Origin: Wyeomyia smithii
Taxonomy: Eukaryota; Arthropoda; Insecta; Diptera; Culicidae
NCBI RefSeq assembly: GCF_029784165.1
Contig: NC_073696.1
Coordinates: 241,226,892-241,290,891 of the forward strand
Direction: 5' to 3'
DNA length: 64,000 bases
Positions 1 to 12,589 of this stretch are shown in pieces. A model generated the notes under the pieces. That model had not been told where the DNA came from. It did no database searches and worked only from the letters and a program-made list of their open reading frames with translations. Both the position numbers and the translations under genes were made by a program. How positions within the stretch are numbered: position 1 is the first letter of the stretch; every line of letters starts with the position of its first letter.

Positions 1-640
1 TTTGTGTGGTATTGTTCAATTAGAAGTAAGGTTATGTAAAGGTATGATTGTATGTTTACTCTACAGTTTTTTGTGAATATTTTTCTTACATGCCCAGTGA
101 GCTTGCGAGATGCCATAATACAGTGAATGTGCTTTTCCTCGCAACTGTAACCGCAGAATACAACTATGATTGCCATATTTAAGAATATTCATTTTACTAG
201 AAACATCAGAACAACTTGTTATAATATTTTAATATATTGTCATTCCGGTTCTTGAATTGATACGAGGTGTTGCTGACTGATGTATTTTCATGTAAGATTT
301 TATTGTTGTCCTGCTTCCTTTCTCGCAAACTTGAAAACAAAGTCAAAAACGAAAACAACATCATCAACCAAATAAATTCTCTCGATGCCCCACAAATTTT
401 ATGGGTACTGAAGAAAAGGAAGAATGAAAAAGACTTATTCTTCTAGTACAGATAAAAGTGTGATTGTAGAGCAATCAGTTTGTGTAAGAGGAGTTTGTTT
501 CGTTTTGCCGAAAACATGAAAAACATGAAAACATAAACTGGATCCCAGATGGTCAAACAATTAATCAGCATAACTACCGTAAGGTGCTCGCTCAACCTCG
601 AGAAGGAATAAAGAATAAAGCGACTAAAATTGTGAAATAA
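1..640. other. AT-rich DNA, nothing recognised
   Basis: No open frame with recognisable domains, no clear inverted repeat and no RNA gene was seen here. The only short open frame (443-667, minus) overlaps the start of a mariner fossil on the other strand and looks like chance. Confidence 0.5.
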
Positions 641-758
641 AAAGTCATGGGTTCTCCACCAAGACAACGCACCAGCTCATACTGCATTGTCTGTTATGAC
701 GTTTCTAGCCAAGCACAACTTCTCAGTTTAGACCATCCGCCTTATTCAGCTGAATCGA

Positions 759-1638
759 TGGCGTAGCCAAGAGGGGGGGGGGGGGGTTTGAGTTCAAAAT
801 CCATCCAGAGCATTTGATCTGTAATTATTTTTCAATATTAAGGTTCTGCACAACTGTTTATTAGAGCGCCAATTGTAAGAAGGAAAAATTGTTCTTCAAA
901 TTAAATTTTGCGAAAGGGTTGAAATACTTCGTCTCCTCGAAAAAGTCTCCATGAAAAATTTCGGCCCAAGATGAAACGGCGTTGAAGCCACAAACAGCCG
1001 AATTCGAGCCACCACTTTGAATTTTCAAAGGCAGGCACAAGATTCAATAAAAGTTAATGCGTTATTTTATGCTTGCTGTAGTGAAAACAGACAATATACC
1101 TGTGCAACACAAGGTTGCTTCAAATGTCTATATGTAGGAATGGAAATTTGTAACTACACCTCTGGGAAAGAGACTACTGCACGATTGAACTGGAGTGACT
1201 TTCGCATGATGATTTTTATCGAGAAGACAGAATTTTTGAGACCTACTACTAAACAAAATTCCAAAAGTTGATCTTAATGTTATTTCCGAATTGATCGGTG
1301 AATGAACTAAAGCCGGTTTGTAACATGATAGTACAGTGCTGTTTCGATTCTATCGCGGTCAGAAAAACACGTTTCGGTGAATCCAACGAAACTGTGGACT
1401 TGATGAAATGGCGAAAAACAGTATTTTTTATTAGATTTCAATGTTTTCAACAAAAAATACCAATCTGCATAATTTCACCACATAGTCTCGCTAGATTCAC
1501 CGAAAATTTTTTTTTTGCCCTGATAAAATCAGGAACAGTACTGTTATCGATTTAGATTACTCCCTCTCTTTTCAATACTCTCTGAATTCACAGTTTTGTT
1601 ATCAAAACCCCCTCCGGATTAAATTTCTGGCTACGCCA
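759..1638. mobile_element. Inverted-repeat DNA element inside the mariner fossil
   Basis: The ends are TGGCGTAGCC and its exact inverse GGCTACGCCA, and the element sits between two pieces of one mariner reading frame. A run of 14 G follows the left end. The flanking 8-mers CTGAATCG and CTTACTAG are only partly similar, so a decayed 8-bp target duplication (hAT-like) is possible but unproven. No transposase is visible inside, so it is probably non-autonomous. Confidence 0.6.
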
Positions 1639-1729
1639 CTTACTAGACCTAACACCTTCTGATTTTTATCTATACCTAGTCTAATCTGCATTTGAAGGAA
1701 CAATATTTCAGTTCGTTAAGGAGAAACTG

Positions 1730-2158
1730 TATAGGAGCCATAAATGGCCGGCTTCGAATTTTCAAAGGCACAAGCAGCATTGCAAAGCAAGCGAGAAGCA
1801 AAACCTTTCTCTTCCTTCCTCCTGGAGAGTAGACGCGAGTGTGTGCATATAATTTCGGGAGCGAATGCGAGTTTGCGTTCGTCCGAGAAAACTCGTGTGA
1901 ATCAACACTTATTGTTGAGCAAGGAAGAAAGCGAAAATGAACGATAAACAGCTTGAATGGAGAATAAACCAGTGTGTGGTATCGGTAGCATGAGGAGTTG
2001 CACGCTGTTTATGAGCGAGATTAACAACACTGGACACAAAACTCGGTAAACAGGAAATGCATCACCTGTGAAATCACATCCTCATGTTTGCATCACCTTT
2101 TTTTCGAGTCTTATAACCGAACATGAAAATTCGAAGTCGGCAAATTGTGGCTCCTATA
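1730..2158. mobile_element. MITE-like element with ~35-bp inverted ends
   Basis: The left end begins TATAGGAGCCATAAATGGCC and the right end is its imperfect inverse, finishing GGCTCCTATA. The inverted match runs about 35 bases through TTCGAATTTTC. It interrupts the mariner reading frame between its third-aspartate and C-terminal regions. A TA duplication is compatible with the edges. There is no coding capacity beyond chance frames. Confidence 0.65.
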
Positions 2159-2329
2159 CTGTTTCATCTTAAAGCTGTAATAGAAAAAACAGCACGCGTC
2201 ATGTAGGAGTTCACAGAACAACTCTTTCAGCACTTTTTCGAACAATGGAAAATTTGCATTAAAGAATTAAGGGTTATAAAAACGAAATATGATAAATTCA
2301 AAATAATATTTTTTACAGCCATAGATATG

Positions 2330-2996
2330 CTCCCATCCATGCTCGTATGCCCCCATCAAATAAGTCTGAGGAAAAAATGCGGGATTCAAAATAATGGAAA
2401 TTTTAAAAATTTTAAAAATGAGTTTGTATTCTTACAACTTGAGTATGATATAAATATTGCGGTTGTGGTTCGAATGTTGTCTACACGTCACGGCCACTAA
2501 TTCGAAATGAATGATTGATTTTCGCACATTCTCTATTAATAGTAAACAACCGCAAGCGAGCAAAGGGGATATAAGCTTGTGATAGGTTGAATGTACAAGT
2601 CAATTTTTAAATGCTTTCCCGAGTAAAGTAAGATAACAGCTCTCAGGGCATCTGAATAACACATCTTGGCATTTTTAAAATCATTCAGTTTCCTTCTTTT
2701 ATCTAAATATAGGAAATTGAGCAATAGGATTTAGCTTACTTGATAACTAGGCATCACATCATGTTATCATTTTGTTGTCCAACTTTATTCGGGTTAGTAT
2801 TAAAATTATATCTTAATTATTACACAAGCTTAGACAATATATACCTAGGAAAATCGACCAAGTGATAACCAATCAGTAGTCCAAACTGATATCGAATTCG
2901 AAGTTATCTAAAGAACATGTGGTGGCTAATTTGCACCTGCGGTTACTGGATTTTTATTTCACACGTGTATCTGTACAACACGTGCAAACCAAGAGG
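2330..2996. other. AT-rich DNA, nothing recognised
   Basis: No supported gene. The sequence is low complexity in places, and only short chance frames are present. Confidence 0.45.
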
Positions 2997-3187
2997 CAGG
3001 GCCGGATTTAGACGCTGGGAGGCCCGGGGCAAATTTGTCTGTGAGGCCCTCTTTTCTTGAAATATTTAGAGGTAACGTTCTGGAAGGTGATGAGCAAAAA
3101 AAAAGGTCGCCCCAGGATTATGGGGGCCCCTTGAATCGGGAGGCCCGGGGCATTTGCCCCCTTTGCCCCCCCTCAAATCCAGGCCTG
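2997..3187. mobile_element. hAT-like MITE with 8-bp target duplication
   Basis: A 191-bp GC-rich element begins CAGGGCCGGATTTAG and ends with the near-inverse CTCAAATCCAGGCCTG. It is flanked on both sides by the identical 8-mer CCAAGAGG (2989-2996 and 3188-3195). CAGGG-type ends with an 8-bp duplication are typical of the hAT superfamily. No open frame, so non-autonomous. The intact duplication suggests a fairly recent insertion. Confidence 0.85.
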
Positions 3188-3304
3188 CCAAGAGGCTAAC
3201 CTTCCTTCTTTTGAAAAAAGTAAATAAGCAATGAAAGGACGATATTTTACGAGTTGATGTATTCTATATAAAAAATTATATTGGGAGCGTATTTTTACGG
3301 AGGC

Positions 3305-3925
3305 GGAAGGTTGCTGTCATGTGTAACGACAGAGAGGGGAACCAATCGATAAATCAAAATTGGTCAGGCGTTGGAAACTACATTTTAGTGTATTATATAA
3401 CGGTGAAGAAAACAGAGGCGTCGAAAGGAGCAGTATGAATACTGAGAATAAGCTGTGCAACCACAAATTATGGAGGACATAAAAAAAGTAGTGCAAGAGC
3501 TGTAAGGCAGCTGGGAAGGACGGTATTTTCGGCAAACTCTTTGAAGTCGGGAATGAACAGTTGTATCGTACCGTCTATCGAAGCATGCTGAGCAATTATT
3601 GAGACATAACTCTTCTCAATACCGTATACAAAATTCTCTCCTGCATTCTGTTCCACGGACTGAGGCCATTACTGGAAAACTTTGTTGGTGAATACCAATG
3701 TGGTTTTCGAGAAGGATACTTCACTACGAACCAAATGTTTTGCTTGCAACAAATCCTCGATGATTTTCGAGAATTCAACTTGCAGACTCACCATCTGTTC
3801 ATAGACTTCAGCGCAGCGTACGATTCAGTTAAGAGAAATTAGTTTTCATGGTTTCCCAATAAAACTGATTAGACTGTTTCGTGCCACTCTTGACGGTTCC
3901 ACATCAAGCGTCAAGTGAACCAGTG
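3305..3925 (+). pseudogene. RTE-type reverse transcriptase fragment (family A)
   Basis: The plus strand encodes broken pieces of an RTE-clade ORF2. MCNDREGN (about 3316) belongs to the linker before the RT. From about 3606 come ITLLNTVYKILS, EYQCGFREG and, near 3785, LQTHHLFIDFSAAYDSVKRN, the RT palm aspartate region. A stop follows at 3840 and the frame shifts several times. The same family recurs at 9386-13399, 20690-22300 and 59690-57322. It is truncated at both ends and shows only the front half of the RT. Confidence 0.8.
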
Positions 3926-5465
3926 TTGCGTCGAAAGTTGGTGAGTGTTGCGATGGTGATTGATTGATCCAACACTCGTGTGCTGTCGACGACAATGCCC
4001 GCATAACAAGCGTTAAAAGCGTTTGAAGGATAGCAATCCAAGACTAAGTGACGTGGCGACAGGGATCAGAAAGAGGAAAAATGTTCCAATTTTTCAGAAA
4101 AAAAATTGTTTCGGAAAATATTTACTGTAATATTCTTAAAATACATGCAAGATTGGGATTTAATTTGCGTTTAAGAAAATGAAGATTCACTAAACGAATT
4201 TTTTAGGGTGCCAACCAAAATGGTAATTTTGAGAAACCCTTTACTAAATGTTCACCTGCCCGAAAAAACAACTTGTGCAAAATTTCAGCTCAATCGAATC
4301 GTAAATGGGGTGGCGCAAAGCGATTGAATTTTGGCTTTAAAAAAATCCAAAAATTAACCTACGGAGTGGGGTGCATGAAATTTCGGTTTTCGGATTTTTT
4401 TCTGTACCAGGTGACCTAAAAAGGCATGAAACGTCGTGAACTGGTATCATCTGAAGAAAAAATTCATGATTTTGATGATTTTTCGAATTTCTCAAGATCA
4501 AACTTCTATTGGTTTGCGTTGCACAGGGTGTTTTTTCGGGCAGGTGAACATTTTGTGTATGGTTTTTTTTTTTCAATTTTATAGTTACTTTTTTCCCATA
4601 TAAGTGATTGGCACCTTAGAGTTTATGTTTTAAAAATATTACAAAATCAGACTAACCTTTGAAAAGACCACCATATCATATCAACGATTCAATGTTGAAT
4701 TTCATTGCAAAATTGCAACATAAAATTAATGAACTGAAAAAATCGATGAACAATTTTTTGTTTTGTAATAGCGAACAATTTTCGATATTGGTTACTGTAA
4801 TTATTATCAAATATTCTTTCCCCAGCATACCACCCTACTGAAGTGAGACGTAATCATAGCTAAAATGACTGTATCACAATTTATTGCAAATTGAAGGAGT
4901 ACACGTAGGTTCGAAATTTTCAGTGCCGAGATAGTTGAAGCCTCAAGCTAAGATAACCAAAACAAAAAACGGATAGGATGCCTCCATGTTTATCATTTTG
5001 AGATTTTCTACTTAATTCACTTTTCCGCACAGCAATTTAGATGTTCATTCCGAGTTCAAATGAATACAACCTAATTTATTCAACCAAATGCAAATTATTC
5101 TTAGCTGGTTTACCGTGAGAAAATAAATACATTTGCCCAAACACCAATACTCTTCAGTTAAAATAATCAACGGAGCGAAAAAATTAACGAAACTGTTGAT
5201 TTAGTTTTTTATCAACATGCATAATTCTCTCTTATTTGACACTGAAATTAAATTTTTCTGCCTTTAAGGGTAGTAGTGCTACATCCCATGAATCACCAAA
5301 ACGTTCATGATTGAAACAATGCTAATTGTGATAATATCATGCATAAGGTTAACAGAGCAAATTTACCATTAGTTGATGTTGAAAAAGTGGTTCGAGCTAT
5401 TCATAAAATTCAGTTGAATATTACTCAGGTGGTTTCACTCACTTAGTGATGCCAACAAATGCATT
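3926..5465. other. AT-rich DNA with a decayed inverted repeat
   Basis: Around 4246-4268 and 4527-4556 the motif TTCACCTGCCCGAAAAAACA recurs as an imperfect inverse, enclosing about 280 bp. This looks like a worn MITE, but neither the ends nor a target duplication could be fixed. The rest holds no supported gene. Confidence 0.35.
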
Positions 5466-5487
5466 GTTTGGTTGAATAATTAATGAT

Positions 5488-6120
5488 TTTTTTTATTGAT
5501 TGATCACCACCGGTTGCCACTTCGTTACTGACCAGGATCGACCGGAATTTTATCAATTATTGCTTGGGATTTTTAGCTATTCGATGTGCATTTCCAATGA
5601 TCCCTGCATGCTAATCAGTACCGACGCCTGCCGGTCCAGAACGTAGATCAAAGGAAGGAAGGAAAGGAAAGTTAGTTCGATACTTGTTGCTACTAGAGAG
5701 CCGGATATACTCCTGCACACTCCACAAGCATATGGAGGAGATTTGTGTTAGTGGTGTTTGTCGCATTCATTTTCGAAATTTCACCGTATGTAGTATTGCG
5801 ATTCTAATTCTACCGACTGCGAGAGAGCGACGACGTACAAATGTTATTTCATTACGAGAACGGAGTGTGAAGGGTATGTGTGTATCGCGGTTCTATCGAT
5901 GCAAGAGCAAAGTTATTTCAGAAGCATATAAATTGTTCTCTATTTCTAGGTGATTCGTACTAAGTGAGGGGGTGGTGATGGTAGTGATAAGGAGCCTGAG
6001 AATTAACCCATGCTTAAGTCCTTTGATAATCAAAAATGGCCTGCTTCTAACAAGATTCGAACTCACGACCATCTGCTTATCAAGGCGGACTCTGTAACCT
6101 TGTGGCTACCAGCTCCCTTA
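5488..6120 (-). mobile_element. Large tRNA-headed SINE-like retroposon, 22-bp TSD
   Basis: Read on the minus strand from 6120, the sequence opens with a tRNA-like head: GGGAGCTGGTAGCCACAAGG carries an A-box-like segment, followed by GAGTTCGAATC, a good B-box match, near 6060. The other end (5494-5487) is an A-run on the minus strand. The whole 633 bp is flanked by identical 22-mers at 5466-5487 and 6121-6142 (ending GTTGAATAATTAATGAT), the signature of target-primed retroposition. The body has no recognisable ORF; the 89-codon plus-strand frame at 5684-5953 looks incidental. At 633 bp it is long for an insect SINE, so a composite is possible. Confidence 0.7.
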
Positions 6121-6142
6121 GTTTGGTTGAATAATTAATGAT

Positions 6143-6719
<577 letters not shown>

Positions 6720-8573
6720 AATATTATAGAAGAAAAAGATGTAAATTAGCTCAAACCCTTTTTTGCTTTCCCTGTTCAAAATTTCGTTATCATCCGGTAA
6801 CTTTCATATAAAATCGGTTTTGCTAGATTTACTAGCATTAATATGATATCAGAAACTATCGCGAAATTACTAAAATTTCGGGTGCTCGAGAATTAGTAGT
6901 GAACATTTTCGTGGGAAGTATTCCTGAAAAAAAAACATTCCCAATAGATATTCAACATTCTCACAGTGTCACCCACACTCTAGAAACATGTTAACAGTAA
7001 GTAACACTTTTGTATTTACCACTTATTGAAACGTTAATCCAGGTCGTTCTCATTTTCATTCGGTTGATTTTCAAAATCAGCTTCGGGCTCTCCAGTCCTC
7101 TCGTTTCTGCTCGTTTTTGTTGGCGGATGTTGTTTACGTAATTGCGCAGGAGAGAGAGAAACAAAACAACAAACAACCGAAAAAATCGGACAATCCTCTT
7201 CACGATGATGGTCACTGGCTGTTTTTTATTCGCCAACAGAGATAGCAGTTGACAGGGAAAAAAAGTTAGGATACAGTAATTTTAATTTTTTCACTGACGA
7301 TCCATTCCTCTACAGTCACCGTGGGCCGGGTTGCTTCCGACTTGGGAATACGTTTCTCCGATGCCCTCCAAAACTAGTTACATCTGCATGCAAACTCGAA
7401 CTCGAATATCTTTCTCCACCGAGTGCTGCGCGGTCGCTCGTTAAAAGGCAAATCATAAAAAAGATGTTTATTGCCTTTCGTCACTTCTTCAAAAAACCAT
7501 ATTACACAACCACCATCCGGGGCAACGCAAAGCACTAGAGTAATTTCCTTAGCCGTCTTTCGTCGGCCGTTTTGCGGTTGACAAATTACTTCACTTTTAT
7601 CTACAAACCAGTGCCCGTTTTCGCTTTCATTCCGTCCGAGTTTTTACTTGCTTTCCGCGTACGCCACTGCACCACCGAACAAAACGAAGCAAAAAAACCC
7701 AACCGTCGTGGTTCAGTGCCACTTCAAAACTGACCGAAATGGCCCCAAAATCGCGGAAGGTTGTACACTCTCCCACAAGAGCGACGCGAAAATAATGAGC
7801 GCGATCCCTGATTCAGCCCCACAAAAGGATCGCAGACGTACGTTTTGACGGACCCAGGCTGACAGACGTCCGGCGCGCGAGACGATCGAATTGTATCTGA
7901 ATGCAATGCACACATGTATGCCATCGACGGATGAGGTTCGTCGCCTGCTAAAGTCACCGACTTGCCGGGAAAAGCAGCAGCGGCGGAAAAAAGCTGACAC
8001 CCCGCACACATCACCCAGCTGTGCGCGTAAAAAATAATACACTTACTGAACGATCCGAACAAGCGCATGAAAACGATGAGGTAATACGCTTACCAACCGA
8101 CAACTCCCACTTCCTTCTTCTTGAGGCGCACAGCCAGTGTGGCTGTCTGTGATCGCGTGCATGCGATCGAGCGGCACTTTGCATTCGGCCTCTCGTACCT
8201 CTCTAAGCGTTCGCACATTCGGGCTGCGTGTATCCGAGTTGCATTGCGCTCAGCGCGCTTCCCAGCTGAGGCCACGCCGGAGTGGGTTTCCATCGAAAGT
8301 GAAACGTATGGCGTGGATTGTTTTGTAGCACTCGGATTGTGTGTTTTGTTGCATGGTGAGCGAAACCAGGATTGTAAACTAAAAAAACTGGGACTGTAAT
8401 GCGGGTACTTTCAATATGAGACAAAAACAACTTGGTATTTTTTCCATGTTTTTCCATACAAAAGTATCAATACTAATTTTTTTCCAGAAAATATGATAAC
8501 AATTAAATCGTTTCCCGATGATAACTCAAAAGTGACCAAAATCAGTATGGGACAGTTATGCGGGTACCGGCAG
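6720..8573. other. Unassigned region with a GC-rich block at about 7300-8400
   Basis: From about 7300 to 8400 the base composition rises well above the surroundings and CpG-containing words become frequent. Several overlapping frames are open on both strands, as expected of GC-rich DNA, and none shows a recognisable domain. GCATG|GTGAGCG at 8355/8356 on the plus strand is a fair splice-donor match. This could be a promoter or 5'UTR region, but nothing proves it. The segment at 8395-8573 resembles repeated sequence around 61290-61510 (GGGACAGTTATGCG / GGGACAACTATGCG). Confidence 0.3.
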
Positions 8574-9284
8574 TATAGCAACTGTGCAAACTTTCAGATC
8601 GATCGGTGGAACTATATTTTTGCGCCTGATTTTTAAAGTTTCCATACGGTTTTATATGGGAAAATCCACTTTTTCAAAAATTATTCTCTAGAGATTTCCA
8701 GTTGGCTCCTAAAAGTATATCGATGTATGATATTTGTAGGAAATTTTCCTGAGAAAACTTTTCTAAAGACCGAAGGGCGCTATGATGCTTACAGAGAAAG
8801 TTATTCCCCCTAAACTGATTGAATGTCTGACGAACGGCTCAGTATTGAATTTTTCCAGCAACACTGCTACAGCATGCTGCTATTGCAAACTAGCTTAAGG
8901 ATGAAAAATAATTTCGCGTGGAATGAAGCTCGAAAGTGGGATTTTTGCCCATTGTATCTTCTGAGAAACCTCCAAGATAAATTTTACGCGATATCCTTTT
9001 CTATCACATTGTTGAATAGAATTGAATAGAAAAATATAATTATGAGCAGTTCGCCAGACATTCACTCCGTTTGGGGTGTATAACTTTTTCTACAAGCATC
9101 GTAGCGCCTTTTAGTCTTCAGAAGAATTTTTCCCAGGAAATATTTTTAGCAGTCAACCAGACATCTTTAAAAAATAAGTTTTGAAAAAGTGGATTTTCTC
9201 ATATAAAATCGTATGGAAACTATAAAAATCGGGCGCAAAAAAATAGTTCCACCGATCGATCTGAAAAGTTACACAGTTGTTATA
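8574..9284. mobile_element. Fold-back / long-TIR DNA element
   Basis: The left arm (about 8574-8840) and the right arm (about 9045-9284) are diverged inverses. They start TATAGCAACTGTG and end CACAGTTGTTATA, and share internal words such as GATCGATCGGTGGAACTAT and its inverse. The arms are about 250 bp with a central ~200 bp. TATA at each edge is compatible with a TA duplication. No transposase reading frame. Confidence 0.7.
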
Positions 9285-10679
9285 GGACCTATGAGGAACA
9301 CGAAAAGTGCATGGGAGCGAAAAAATAGCACTACCGCTTTTTTCCCATATAATTGAGTCCTAGTCTAATTTTCATGCTATGGGAATTTCGGAAACTCGGT
9401 ACTAGAAATGTAAGGACTCTACTCGAACCGACACGTGCAGGTATCCTGGTTAGAGAGCTGCAGAGAGTGAATGCGGAGGTTGCTGCCATACAGGAGGTGA
9501 GGTGGCCGAAAACCGGAGAACGCGAGTTCCGGGCTGCGAATCGTATTGCGGGCACTTTATTTAGGTACCACAGTTCCGGCGTCAAAACGTGCCATTGGAT
9601 GGAGGCCGATCAGTGACCGTATATGCGTATATGCGGACAAACTTTTCAACTACAGCCTGTTAAATGTGTACGCACCGACCAACGAAAAACCCGATGAAGA
9701 AAACGAGAAGTTCTATGAGCTCCTGGAAAAGACGTACAATGAGTGCCAAGGACACAACATCAAGATCATCATCGGGAATGCGAATGCACAGGTCGGGCAG
9801 AAGAACTTCTTCCGCCCCGTGATTGGTAGAGAAAGCCTACTTTCTATTAAGAACGACAACGGCCTGAGGCTTATCAATTTCGCTGCAGCCAGAGGTATGG
9901 CTATCTATAGCACTTATTTTGTCACCGGAATATACGTAAGCACAGGCACCAGAATGCAGAAGCCTGCTCGCAGATCGACCATCTTCTGATTGATGGTCGG
10001 TACTTTTCAGACGTTACAGACGTGAGGTCGTTTAGAAGACCAAACGTTGACTCGGATCATTACCATTATCCAAGATTCGCGCCCTGTTGTCCAACGTGTT
10101 GGAATCCAGGATGACAAGGATACAGTTGGACATCCAGCGGTTATTAATCGTGCTTTACACCGGATCATGCTGAGAGTGTGGTTCGATGAAGAATTACCCT
10201 CGAACTGGTTAGAGGGTCTCATATGTCTGATCTACAAGAAAGGCCACAGCCTGGATTGTAGTAATTATCGGGGCATAACCCTTCTCAACACCGTTTACAA
10301 AATTCTCTCCCGTATTCTGTTCCATAGACTGAGGCCGTTGTCGGAGACCTTTGTTGGCAATTGCCAATGTGATTTCCGAGGGGGCGCTCCACGACGGACC
10401 AAATGTTCACCCTGCGACAGATCCTCGATAAATTTTGAGAAATCAACTTGCAGACTCACCATCTGTTTATAGACTTCAGGACAGCGTACAATACAGTTAA
10501 GAGAAATGAGTTATAGCGAATTATTAATGGTTTCCCAACAAAACTAATTAGGCTGATACGTGCCACCCTTGAAGACTCTACATCATGCGTCAGGATAGCC
10601 GGTGAGATGTCGGACTCCTTCGTGACTTTAGATGGTTTGTAGCAGGGAGACGGGCTGTCAAACTTATTGTTCAACATCG

Positions 10680-10680
<1 letters not shown>

Positions 10681-10730
<50 letters not shown>
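10681..10730. repeat. (TTAC)n tail of the nested RTE element
   Basis: Twelve and a half perfect TTAC units on the plus strand, read as (GTAA)n at the 3' end of the minus-strand RTE copy. Short tandem-repeat tails rather than poly(A) are characteristic of RTE-clade elements. Confidence 0.95.
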
Positions 10731-10731
<1 letters not shown>

Positions 10732-12589
10732 GATGGCCGTACGTCCTAAGACATGGCCTGCATAACGTGGTTCCGTCAATTCATTCGGTCCATGGCTGCC
10801 TGCCTCCAGTTCCGTGGGCACCCGGTACTTTGCAGATCGTGCTCCATCTGGTCCACCCATCTCGCTCGTTGCACCCCTCGCTTCCTCGTTCCCGCCGGAT
10901 TTGAAGCGAACACTAATTTTGCAGGGTAGCTTTCCGGCATTCTAGCTACACGCCCTGTCCAGCGTATCCTTCCAGCTTCAGCCACTTTCTGAATACTGGG
11001 TTCACCGTAGAGGCGCGCAAGCTCGTGGTTCATCCTACGCCTCCATACTCCGTTCTCCTGCACACCGCCAAAGATGGTTCTCAGCACCCGACATTCAAAA
11101 ACTCCGAGTGCTCGCAAGTCCTCCTCGAGCATTGTCCACGTCTCATGCCCGTAGAGAACGACCGGTCTTATTAGCGTTTTGTACAGGATACACTTGGTGC
11201 GAAGATTCAGATTTTGCGACCGTAGTTTTTTATGGAGCCCATATTAGGCACGACTTCCACTGATAATACGTCTCCTTATCTCCCGGCTGGTATCGTTGTT
11301 CTCAGTTACCAGAGAGCCGAGCTACACAAACTCGTCGACCACCTCAAACTCAATCCAGGTAGATTGCTATCGTATTGCCTAGGCGTGCCCTGTCGTGCTT
11401 GAACTCACCTGCAAGCATATACTTAGTTTTTGACGTATTAATCTTCAGTCCGATCCTATCTGCTTCACGTTTCAGTCGGGTATACTGGTCTGCCACGGTC
11501 TTAAATTTTCTGTCGACAATATCCACATCATCCGCAAAGTAAATAAATTGACCTGATCTGTTGAAAATCGTGCCCCGCATGTCAAACCCCGCTCGTCTCA
11601 TAGCACCCTCTAGCGCGACGTTAAACAATAAGCAGGAGAGACCATCACCTTGTCGGAGCCCCCTGAGAGACTCGAATGGGTCCGACATTCCACCCGAAAT
11701 TCTCACACAACACTTCACATCCTCCATCGTAGCCTTAATCAGTCTTGCCAGCTTCCCCGGGAAGCCGTTTTCGTCGAGAATTTTCCATTGCTCTTGTCGG
11801 TTTATTGTATCGTATGCGGCTTTAAAATCGACGAAAAGATAATGTGTAGGGACTCTAAACTCACGGCACTTTTGGAGGATCTACCGCAGTGTAAAGATTT
11901 GGTCAGTCGTAGACCGTCCTTCCATGAAGCCGGCCTGGTAGCTTCCTACAAACCTGCTGCTGGCTAATGGTGACAGGCGTTGGAAGATGACCTGGGAAAA
12001 CACTTTGTAGGCGGCATTCAGGACTGTGATCGCTCGCTAGTTTGTCGCCCTTTTTGTATATGGGGCAGATAACCCCTTCTTTCCACTCCTCCGGTAGCTG
12101 TTCTGTTTCCCACATCTCGACGATCAGCCGATGCAGCGAGCTAGCCAGTTTGTCGGGGCCCATCTTAATAAGCTCAGCTCCGATGCTGTCTTTTTCGGCC
12201 GCTTTGTTGTTCTTGAGCTGCCGGATCGCATCCTTAACTTCGCTTATTGTTGGGGGTGGCACATCTTCGTCGTTCGTTGCACCGACCACGTCTTCTCCGC
12301 TCCTGTTGTGGTCTCCTGCTTGCACGCCATTCAGGTGTTCATCGTAGTGCTGCTTCCACCTTTCGATCACCTCACGATCATCCGTCAAAATGCCTCCATT
12401 CTTATCCCTACACATTTCGGCTCGTGGGACAAAGCCTCTGCGGGATCCGTTGAGTTTTTGGTAGAACTTTCGTGTTTCGTGTGTGCGGTGCAGCTGCTCG
12501 AGTTCTTCACATTCCTCCACTTCCTGGCGACGCTTTTTTCCTTGAAGAGTTGGACTTGCCGCCTCCGTTTCAGTCTATATCGCTCCACA
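10681..12589 (-). mobile_element. 5'-truncated RTE retrotransposon (family B), nested antisense in family A
   Basis: On the minus strand from 12589 the element opens in the linker of an RTE ORF2 (LEQLHRTHETRKFYQKLNGS). It continues with the RT (ISEVKDAIRQLKNNKAAEKD, then GVICPIYKKGDKL at about 12040) and, after frameshifts, FADDVDIV near 11535. It finishes with the C-terminal domain (FECRVLRTIFGG, WRRRMNHELARLYGE, RIRWTGRVARMPE) up to about 10776. It ends in a (GTAA)n tail. The 11-mer TTCAACATCGC stands at 10670-10680 and 12590-12600, an exact target duplication. The EN domain is absent, so this is a typical 5'-truncated insertion. Confidence 0.92.

Larger units (their letters stand above)
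645..2330 (+). pseudogene. mariner-type transposase fossil, split by two insertions
   Basis: Three plus-strand pieces read as consecutive parts of one mariner-family (DD34D-like) transposase. About 645-758 encodes a stretch with HQDNAPAHTALS, the region around the second catalytic aspartate. About 1640-1729 continues with LDLTPSDFYLYL, around the third aspartate, and then LKGTIFQFVKEKL. About 2195-2255 gives the C-terminal TEQLFQHFFEQWK. The gaps are filled by two inverted-repeat elements (759-1638 and 1730-2158). A stop and a frameshift interrupt the first piece, so it cannot encode an active enzyme. The N-terminal half is not visible. Family assignment rests on motif recognition only. Confidence 0.75.
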
